Shown here: positions 1 through 5,133 of the stretch, piece after piece | How positions within the stretch are numbered: the first letter of the stretch is position 1 | How the letters are laid out: each line of letters begins with the position of its first letter | NCBI GenBank assembly: GCA_030691775.1 | Contig: JAUYDN010000115.1 | Coordinates: 1 to 5,133, forward strand | DNA: 5,133 nucleotides | Direction: 5' to 3' | DNA from: Dehalococcoidia bacterium | GTDB taxonomy: Bacteria > Chloroflexota > Dehalococcoidia > Dehalococcoidales > Fen-1064 | Notes under the pieces: generated by a model | What the model was told of the DNA's origin: nothing | Databases searched by the model: none | The model's input: the letters and a program-made list of their open reading frames with translations, nothing else | Program-made: the position numbers and the translations under genes

Positions 1-538
1 CGAGGTCAGGATGATCATCAAAGTAATATACCAATTCATAACCTTTTCCCCCATAGACCCATGACTTTTTCAAGATGACGAATTCGCGGCTCAGAGGGTT
101 ACTTGTTAAATCCTTACGCATCTCGCTGATAAGATCCGGCATAAGGTTTTCCAGCTTTATAAACTTCTGGTCGGAGTTAGTTATTATACTCGACCGGCTT
201 TCCAACTCGTGGGCAGCGGTTGTCTCGGCGAGTGATTTCCATCGACGGAGAGAGTCGACTCCGTAGCGTATGGGATCATTGTCTACCAACTTTGCACAAG
301 ATTGACAGAGCCAAATTCCGTTTTCAGCTGCTTGTCTTTTGTTCGGTGTCAGGGAACGATCAAAACGCGGACCACCTGGTGAGGCAGCCGTGATATGAGC
401 CGCAACTCCAATGTTTACTGCTTTGGTCGGGTCTTCTTGGGGCCCACTTGTTACCTGTCGGCATTCCTGGTTTGAACAGTGATAAGCCACACGCTTAGCG
501 AGAAGATCTTTTATTGGCAAAGGAAAATCACCACGCAT
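1..538 (-). CDS. HNH-like zinc-binding protein, probable defence accessory (3' end outside window)
   Basis: The ATG at 538-536 opens a frame with no stop down to base 1, giving 179 codons; the C-terminus lies beyond the window. The N-terminal part (residues about 18-105) has two cysteine pairs, C21-x4-C26 and C78-x2-C81. They flank an AAHITAASPGGPRFD stretch (46-60) and an ENGIWLC stretch (72-78). I recognise this as a zinc-finger/HNH-like module common in bacterial defence-associated proteins. H48 and N73 are candidate first H and N of HNH. The last His appears replaced by D86 or D88, so nuclease activity is uncertain. A second domain (about 132-179, from MPDLISEMRKDL to YYFDDHPDL) resembles a C-terminal module I recall from the same proteins. 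The gene starts 23 bp after the stop of the restriction enzyme. An AAGAGA ribosome-binding-like site lies 6 nt before ATG, and no promoter or terminator is visible between, so co-transcription is likely. The exact function is unknown. Confidence 0.82.
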   Translation of the reverse strand, partial: MRGDFPLPIKDLLAKRVAYHCSNQECRQVTSGPQEDPTKAVNIGVAAHITAASPGGPRFDRSLTPNKRQAAENGIWLCQSCAKLVDNDPIRYGVDSLRRWKSLAETTAAHELESRSSIITNSDQKFIKLENLMPDLISEMRKDLTSNPLSREFVILKKSWVYGGKGYELVYYFDDHPDL

Positions 539-544
539 GTTTAT

Positions 545-550
545 TCTCTT
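545..550 (-). promoter_or_regulatory. Weak ribosome binding site of the HNH-like gene
   Basis: On the minus strand AAGAGA lies 6 nt before the ATG at 538 and matches 4 of 6 bases of AGGAGG. It is the only Shine-Dalgarno-like signal in the 23-bp gap after the upstream stop codon and supports this start. Confidence 0.45.
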
Positions 551-561
551 AAAATTACCTA

Positions 562-3500
562 TTACTCCACCGGCCACCCGGGTATCAATTCGTCTATCTC
601 TGCCATAAGCCTGATGGTTTCTTTCAACGCCACGATGATTTTCTGGTAGTGCTGAACGTCATCGTGGGATAGCTTGCGGTGGGCTTTCTGGCGGTCTTTC
701 AGCCACTTTTCCGCCACCTGGTAGCCGCCGATGTGGAAATTCCAGACTTCCGGCGGTACACCCTCGAAATATTGCGTCTTATTGATGTTGACACGCCGTT
801 TTTTCTCATCGTAGCTGACCTTTTCTACGGAGTGGTCACCGCTGACAGGATAGGTGGTGACGAAATTGGTGACAACGGGTGATTCCAGCAGGTGCAGCGC
901 CACCAGTTCCGCGCCTTTTTCTGCAAGTTTCTTGAACAACTCTTTATCCGAGGTGAGAGGCAGGCGCGGGAAGTCCATCTTCAGGAACTCCGCGTAGCGA
1001 CTGCGGTAGGCTGGTGAATGGAAAACGGCATAAGCGTAGTTGAAAATATCTTCCGGGCCAAAGGTTGTGGATAGGTCACCTTTGCCATCTTCAATAAAGT
1101 TCAAACCAAGTTTTTCCGAAAACTCCTTGATGAAAGCAGGGTTAAGGTTGGGCTTGCGTCCCTTTTCTAACTGAAGCTCACCATCTTTGGGGTAGAGGTA
1201 GAGTGGGAAACAAAAACCTATGCCTTTATTGCTCAATGAAATTCTACTCTCTACAATGGTGCGGGATACGAAAATATGGTTAAAAATACCTTCCGCAACC
1301 TGCCGTACAGTAATTAGCCCTAAGTTATCTCCTGCCAGCATGTGGCGCATGACCTCATGCCTGGAGCGTTCAATCACACTATCATGGTAGAAGATGGGGC
1401 GGATATCGAAGGGGCGATATAAGCATTTTGCAAATGCCTTTTGGTAATCGTTATCCTTGCGAACTTCTGTGCGGGCATCGGTAACATTCCAGAGTTTATT
1501 ATCCGTTAGTTCATATTTTTCTCGAATTCCATCATCGCTGACGCTAGTTCCCAGAAATTCCTCGATTCGGTTTCTAAGCACTTTATCATCAAAATCCAAT
1601 ACGAAGTCATCTCTAGATGTTACTATCCCAACGCTGTTGACCGGAAATATCTCAGTCACCTTCCAGCCCTTCTCATATTCGCTTAAAAGATCGTTATTCA
1701 GGGGTACGAACATATAAAACGGACTAACGGGCTCAATCTCCTGCCATTCAGTAACAGCGTTATTTATTTCAGAGAGTATGCTTTGCTTCCCTTCACGTAT
1801 TCCCCAAATATCCGCATAATGGACTTTCGCGGGTTCATCTTTGCCTTTTTCTTTCACAAAAATGCCGATTGCCACACCCTGCTGAATATCAAACACGTTT
1901 TCATCTTTACCGCCATCCGGGGAGGTTTCCTTTTTCTTGGCATTACCGTGTAAGTTGAGGATGTAAATATCCGTAAAGCTGTTCATCAATGACTGGCGCA
2001 TGCCGCGGAAGGTGGGGTTATCCAGGTAAGAGTGATTGGTAATGAAGCCAAGGATGCCCTCTCCCGTCTTGTCAATCCGCCACTGCCCAAAAGCCAGGAA
2101 CTTAACGTAATCATCCTGTAGCCATTTAGGGTTCTTTTCACCCAGCGGTTTGCCGTCTACCGCATAATAAGGCTGGACAAGCTCTCTAGCCCGTTTACCC
2201 TTATTGGCTGAATGCCCTGAATACGGCGGATTACCCAGCACCACCATGATAGGCTTTTCTTTCTTAATTTCGGCGGCGGCGTTGTTTTCATCAGTAATCC
2301 ATTTGGCAAATAGAGCTTCGGAATGCTTTACGGCTTCTTCCAGCGTATTGGTGAGGTAGATGCCCAGCCGCTTATCCGTCCGGAACTGGTATCCCAGTTC
2401 TTTGAGAAGTCGCTCCAGCTTGAAATGGGCGATGGTATACGGCGCCATCAAAAGCTCAAAACCAAACAGCCGCGGCAAAAGCTTCTCCGTGACGTAGTCG
2501 TTCCATATGCCCTGTTGCCCCTGGCTGATAATAGCGCTGTAAATCTCCTGGATTACCATGTAAAGGAAAGTCGCCGTCCCCACCGCCGGGTCGAGAATCA
2601 GCACATCGGGGTCGGCAAGCCCCTGCGGTTTCCCGAAGCGTGTCTTGAGCAGGTGGTCGATACTGCGCACGATGTAAGAGACGACCGGCGTGGGCGTGTA
2701 GTAGACGCCGCGCATCTCACGCATTGCCGGGTCGTAGGCTTTCAGAAACGTCTCGTAAAAGTGTACGACGGGGTCTTCTTTTGCCGTCGGCTTCCCGAAC
2801 CCCTTGAGAACCTCGTCCATGTGCGCCAGCGCCAGGACTTGTGCCAGGTCGTCTACCACCCATACAATCTGCTCATCCAGGTCGAAGGCGATGTGGTGGA
2901 AAAGCTGGCGGAGAAACGGGTTTGTCTTCGGTATCAGGTACTCGGCTTTTTCCCGGGTAAAATCCTTGCCGCTATCTGATTCACAACGGGCGGCGAAAAG
3001 TCCGTAGGCGATGGTCTGCGCGTACATATCCGCAAACTGCTCGATAGAAAGCTCGGGGATTAGGTTTTCTCGGAAGGCGAGAAGCTGGGCGTGCAGGGAG
3101 CCGGTTGCCTGTTCTGCTTTCAGGGTGTTAACGGTCATATGCCGTATCATGCCCGCCAGCCGCGCCATGTGACTGACAAGCTCTCTGGCTGTGCCCACCG
3201 GTTCCGGTTCGTGGCGTAGAAAACCATCCAGTAGCTCCGCGACTTTCTCAATCCCGTCTTTTTCCCGTTTTATCTTGCCGTCTTTGGACACTGTTCCCAG
3301 CCAGACGGTAAGGCGGTGTTTGCCGTGGACAAACCAGCGGAACTCAAGATAGTTGGTCAGAACGAGATTATGAAGGGATGCAAGATAACGTTTGAGCTGG
3401 TCGGTCTTCAGCGCTTCATCCAGGTTCTTGCCAACATCCTTGGTTTCAGCGTAACCGATAGTCAGCTTGTTTTTATGCACGCGGAAATCAGGTGCGCCGC

Positions 3501-3666
3501 AGTTGATGATGTGCTGTGGCTCGTTGGTGGCTATAATGTCCTGCACAAGAGCTTCCAGCAGGGCTTTAAGGGCGGGGCGGTGGCTGTGCTCTGTGGTATT
3601 CCCGCCGGCAAGCTCTTTTTCCAGCGCGTGAATATAATCCTGGACAGGTTTTGCGTCGACTGTCAT
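562..3666 (-). CDS. Single-chain restriction-modification enzyme, type ISP/IIG-like (PD-(D/E)xK nuclease + N6-adenine methyltransferase + specificity region)
   Basis: This 1034-residue protein should methylate adenine in a target sequence and cut DNA lacking the mark. Residues about 1-110 form a PD-(D/E)xK nuclease: P59-D60, E74-T75-K76, then Q90-x3-Y94, resembling the RecB-type QxxxY motif. Residues about 140-315 look helical and hold no Walker or DExx helicase motifs. The methyltransferase follows: motif X-like YYTPTPVVSYIV (322-333), motif I DPAVGTATFL (359-368), FGFELLMAPY (401-410) and NPPY (479-482), the catalytic motif IV of N6-adenine enzymes. The C-terminal half (about 590-1030) resembles the specificity part of type ISP enzymes, including YRPFDIRPIFY (750-760) and PPEVWNFHIGGYQVAEKW (971-988). 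True type ISP enzymes such as LlaGI are about 1.5 times longer because they carry a helicase. Residue 365 is Ala where motif I usually has Gly. The ATG at 3666 is preceded by an in-frame TGA with no other start between, and the N-terminus fits the family. No good Shine-Dalgarno is present. Recognition sequence cannot be read from this. Confidence 0.93.
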   Translation of the reverse strand: MTVDAKPVQDYIHALEKELAGGNTTEHSHRPALKALLEALVQDIIATNEPQHIINCGAPDFRVHKNKLTIGYAETKDVGKNLDEALKTDQLKRYLASLHNLVLTNYLEFRWFVHGKHRLTVWLGTVSKDGKIKREKDGIEKVAELLDGFLRHEPEPVGTARELVSHMARLAGMIRHMTVNTLKAEQATGSLHAQLLAFRENLIPELSIEQFADMYAQTIAYGLFAARCESDSGKDFTREKAEYLIPKTNPFLRQLFHHIAFDLDEQIVWVVDDLAQVLALAHMDEVLKGFGKPTAKEDPVVHFYETFLKAYDPAMREMRGVYYTPTPVVSYIVRSIDHLLKTRFGKPQGLADPDVLILDPAVGTATFLYMVIQEIYSAIISQGQQGIWNDYVTEKLLPRLFGFELLMAPYTIAHFKLERLLKELGYQFRTDKRLGIYLTNTLEEAVKHSEALFAKWITDENNAAAEIKKEKPIMVVLGNPPYSGHSANKGKRARELVQPYYAVDGKPLGEKNPKWLQDDYVKFLAFGQWRIDKTGEGILGFITNHSYLDNPTFRGMRQSLMNSFTDIYILNLHGNAKKKETSPDGGKDENVFDIQQGVAIGIFVKEKGKDEPAKVHYADIWGIREGKQSILSEINNAVTEWQEIEPVSPFYMFVPLNNDLLSEYEKGWKVTEIFPVNSVGIVTSRDDFVLDFDDKVLRNRIEEFLGTSVSDDGIREKYELTDNKLWNVTDARTEVRKDNDYQKAFAKCLYRPFDIRPIFYHDSVIERSRHEVMRHMLAGDNLGLITVRQVAEGIFNHIFVSRTIVESRISLSNKGIGFCFPLYLYPKDGELQLEKGRKPNLNPAFIKEFSEKLGLNFIEDGKGDLSTTFGPEDIFNYAYAVFHSPAYRSRYAEFLKMDFPRLPLTSDKELFKKLAEKGAELVALHLLESPVVTNFVTTYPVSGDHSVEKVSYDEKKRRVNINKTQYFEGVPPEVWNFHIGGYQVAEKWLKDRQKAHRKLSHDDVQHYQKIIVALKETIRLMAEIDELIPGWPVE

Positions 3667-3674
3667 TGCCGTTA

Positions 3675-3703
3675 ATAATAGGTGTTCTTTTTCGTACGGT
3701 CAA
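3675..3703 (-). promoter_or_regulatory. Predicted sigma70-type promoter of the restriction-modification operon
   Basis: On the minus strand TTGACC (3703-3698, 5 of 6 to TTGACA) and TATTAT (3680-3675, 5 of 6 to TATAAT) are separated by exactly 17 bp. Transcription would begin about 5-9 nt past the -10 box, at about 3670-3666, on or just before the A of the ATG at 3666. This implies a leaderless or nearly leaderless mRNA, in line with the absence of a Shine-Dalgarno sequence. It would serve both minus-strand genes. Confidence 0.65.
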
Positions 3704-3772
3704 GCCCGTTGAATATTTCTTGGTAATTACCCATGGCGCGCTACGCCACCCATGAAGGATGAAAATGCGTGA

Positions 3773-3894
3773 TGTCATTCTGGACCCTGAATGTATTGGA
3801 GGGAAAGAATCTCAGGGAGGGGTGTTTCCCCGCCACCAGATTCTTCGTCGCCCCGATACGGGTAAAGGAGAATCGGGTCTCCTCCAGAATGACA
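3773..3894. repeat. Nested inverted-repeat element (REP/MITE-like)
   Basis: The ends are perfect 12-nt inverted repeats, TGTCATTCTGGA at 3773-3784 and TCCAGAATGACA at 3883-3894. Inside lies a second perfect pair, AAGAATCT (3805-3812) and AGATTCTT (3838-3845), and inside that GGGG (3819-3822) facing CCCC (3828-3831). The nested symmetry would fold into a branched hairpin on either strand. No transposase is present. This looks like a non-coding interspersed repeat of the type that ends in GTCATTCTG...CAGAATGAC. I recall similar elements from several environmental bacterial genomes, but copy number cannot be seen here. No T-run follows the stem, so it is not a typical intrinsic terminator. Confidence 0.6.
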
Positions 3895-4011
3895 AGAGAG
3901 GCGCATTTTCTACTTAATTGGTTATTGTCTCCCTGTACGGGTTAGGGAGCAGGGACAAGTCTTGCATCTTGGTTATTGATTATTTCTCCTAAAAATTCTT
4001 ATGTCGGCTTG

Positions 4012-4039
4012 TTGGCAACCCGCCGTTTTAGAGTATAAT
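4012..4039 (+). promoter_or_regulatory. Predicted sigma70-type promoter of dnaX
   Basis: A perfect TATAAT lies at 4034-4039 and TTGGCA (5 of 6 to TTGACA) at 4012-4017, with a 16-bp spacer. Transcription would start near 4044-4048, leaving a leader of only about 6-10 nt before the ATG at 4054. The bases between, including GCGTAGATT, contain no Shine-Dalgarno sequence. Confidence 0.68.
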
Positions 4040-4053
4040 AGACTGCGTAGATT

Positions 4054-5133
4054 ATGGCACAGGTATTTTACCGTAAATTCCGTCCGCGCACCCTGGCAGA
4101 GGTGGTGGGGCAGGAACAGGTCACCCGGACCCTGCTCAATGCGCTCAAGAGCGGGCGTATCTCGCACGCTTACCTCTTCTGCGGTCCGCGCGGCACGGGC
4201 AAGACCAGCACCGCCAGACTGCTCGCCAAAGCCGTCAACTGCCTGACGACCGGCGGCAAGGGCGAGCCTTGTAACACCTGCGAGATGTGCCAGGCAATCA
4301 ACGAGAGCCGCGCCCTGGATGTCATTGAAATCGATGCCGCCAGCAACACCGGCGTCGATGACATACGCACGTTAAAGGAGCGCGTCTCCTTTTCCCCGGC
4401 GCAGGCTCGCTACAAGGTCTATATCATCGATGAGTTCCACATGCTCTCCACGGCGGCTTCCAATGCCCTCCTGAAGACGCTGGAGGAACCCCCGCCTCAT
4501 ATTATCTTTATCCTCGCCACCACGGAAGTCCACAAGATTCTGCCCACGATTATGTCCCGGTGCCAGCGGCACGATTTCCGCCGTTTTGCCATGACGGATA
4601 TCGTCAAAACACTCGCCGGCATCTGTAAGACGGAAAATATTACCATCGAGCCGGAAGCCCTCAGGCTCATTGCCCGCAGTGCCTCCGGGAGCATGCGCGA
4701 TGCTCTGAACCTGCTGGAACAGTTGACCACCTACTACGGCGCGGATGTCTCCTTCCGGCAGGTGCAGGAACTGCTCGGCATAACCGGCGATGCCCGCGTG
4801 CGCGAGCTTGTACGGCATATTGTTAACGACGACGTGAAATCAGCAATCGCGACCATCAATAGCGTCAATAGCGATGGTCTGGACTTAAAACACTTTAAGC
4901 GCGAGCTGGTGGATTACCTGCGGGGTCTCCTGCTTATCAAGACAGGGTCGCAGGAGACCCTCGATTTTACTGCGGATGACGTCACCGAGCTAAAGGAGCT
5001 GGCAAACAAAGCAACGCTGGGCAAAGTTTTGAAAGCGCTCAAGCTCTTCAGCCAGGCAGAAACAGGCGCGGAAGGTAATGCCATCCTCTCCCTGGAACTG
5101 GCGATAATCGATTGCCTCCAGAAGACGGAAGAA
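4054..5133 (+). CDS. dnaX: DNA polymerase III subunit gamma/tau (3' end outside window)
   Basis: This is the ATPase of the clamp-loader complex, which uses ATP to load the sliding clamp at primer termini during chromosome replication. The frame opens at ATG 4054, where the FYRKFRPRTLAEVVGQE N-terminus is the expected family start, and gives 360 codons without a stop to the window edge. Visible motifs: Walker A GPRGTGKTS (44-52), a four-cysteine zinc module (C63, C73, C76, C79), Walker B with DEFH (126-129), sensor 1 LATTE (154-158), the SRC arginine finger (168-170, R169) and sensor 2 GSMRDAL (212-218). AAA+ lid and collar regions follow. The C-terminal tau part is not seen, so whether a programmed frameshift makes a separate gamma form cannot be judged. 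Walker B has Phe at 128, where the usual residue is Val. Codons are GC-rich. The gene is divergent from the restriction operon and shows no functional link to it. Confidence 0.97.
   Translation, partial: MAQVFYRKFRPRTLAEVVGQEQVTRTLLNALKSGRISHAYLFCGPRGTGKTSTARLLAKAVNCLTTGGKGEPCNTCEMCQAINESRALDVIEIDAASNTGVDDIRTLKERVSFSPAQARYKVYIIDEFHMLSTAASNALLKTLEEPPPHIIFILATTEVHKILPTIMSRCQRHDFRRFAMTDIVKTLAGICKTENITIEPEALRLIARSASGSMRDALNLLEQLTTYYGADVSFRQVQELLGITGDARVRELVRHIVNDDVKSAIATINSVNSDGLDLKHFKRELVDYLRGLLLIKTGSQETLDFTADDVTELKELANKATLGKVLKALKLFSQAETGAEGNAILSLELAIIDCLQKTEE

Larger units (their letters stand above)
3667..4053. other. Divergent intergenic region
   Basis: This 387-bp gap separates the start codons of the restriction enzyme (minus) and dnaX (plus). 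It holds a promoter at each end and an inverted-repeat element in the middle. I see no convincing gene, tRNA or small RNA in it. Short frames crossing it lack a ribosome binding site or recognisable protein sequence. A 10-bp direct repeat, TTGGTTATTG, occurs at 3918-3927 and 3969-3978. Confidence 0.8.

Noticed and set aside
2323..2979. Long 218-codon plus-strand frame antisense to the methyltransferase
   Set aside because: It lies wholly inside the well-supported minus-strand gene and opposite its conserved motif I. Its translation shows no recognisable domain, so it is a shadow of GC-biased codons.
2000..3400. Helicase domain that would make the enzyme a true type ISP protein
   Set aside because: No Walker A or DExx motif is present between the nuclease and methyltransferase, and the protein is too short to hold one.
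3316..3675. 119-codon plus-strand frame opposite the nuclease domain
   Set aside because: It is antisense to the conserved PD-(D/E)xK region, and its sequence simply mirrors that gene.
3566..3778. 70-codon minus-strand frame starting in the intergenic repeat
   Set aside because: It overlaps the start of the restriction gene in another frame, has no ribosome binding site, and its protein is not recognisable.
3929..3949. CTCCCT/AGGGAG hairpin as a terminator
   Set aside because: The stem is only 6 bp with a 9-nt loop, no T-run follows, and no gene ends there.
4372..4818. 148-codon minus-strand frame opposite dnaX
   Set aside because: It is a shadow of the conserved AAA+ region of dnaX, with no independent evidence.
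4054..5133. Programmed frameshift site of dnaX
   Set aside because: No clear A-rich slippery run followed by a stem is seen in the visible part, and the region where it usually lies is beyond the window.

Overview
The window holds three protein genes in two divergent units. On the minus strand, a likely two-gene restriction/defence operon runs leftward: a complete 1034-residue single-chain restriction-modification enzyme (562-3666), then, after a 23-bp gap, a zinc-binding HNH-like protein that leaves the window at base 1. On the plus strand, dnaX (DNA polymerase III gamma/tau, clamp-loader ATPase) starts at 4054 and is still open at the right edge. A 387-bp intergenic region (3667-4053) separates the two units. 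It carries one good sigma70-type promoter for each side and an inverted-repeat element of about 122 bp (3773-3894).

This is bacterial DNA: it has bacterial DnaX, sigma70-like promoters and dense coding. The DnaX N-terminus and the style of the intergenic inverted repeat remind me of uncultured Dehalococcoidia (Chloroflexota). That is a recollection of sequence style, not a search result, and is of low-to-moderate confidence. The housekeeping gene is GC-rich in the stretch counted (42/60 at 4141-4200). The HNH gene and the specificity part of the restriction enzyme are clearly AT-richer, as expected of exchanged defence genes.

How the genes may work together: the large enzyme combines an N-terminal PD-(D/E)xK nuclease (D60, E74-T-K76), an N6-adenine methyltransferase (motif I at 356-368, NPPY at 479-482) and a C-terminal type-ISP-like specificity region. 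It lacks the helicase block of true type ISP enzymes such as LlaGI, so it looks like a self-contained type IIG-like enzyme. The HNH-like gene directly downstream is probably co-transcribed and may be an accessory nuclease or nucleic-acid-binding partner; this is inferred from position and domain only. dnaX is a replication gene with no evident functional link.

The most unusual signals are these: both promoters predict almost leaderless mRNAs; an HNH-like protein is coupled to a helicase-less ISP-like enzyme; the target-recognition region has a sharp drop in GC; and the third glycine of methyltransferase motif I is replaced by alanine.
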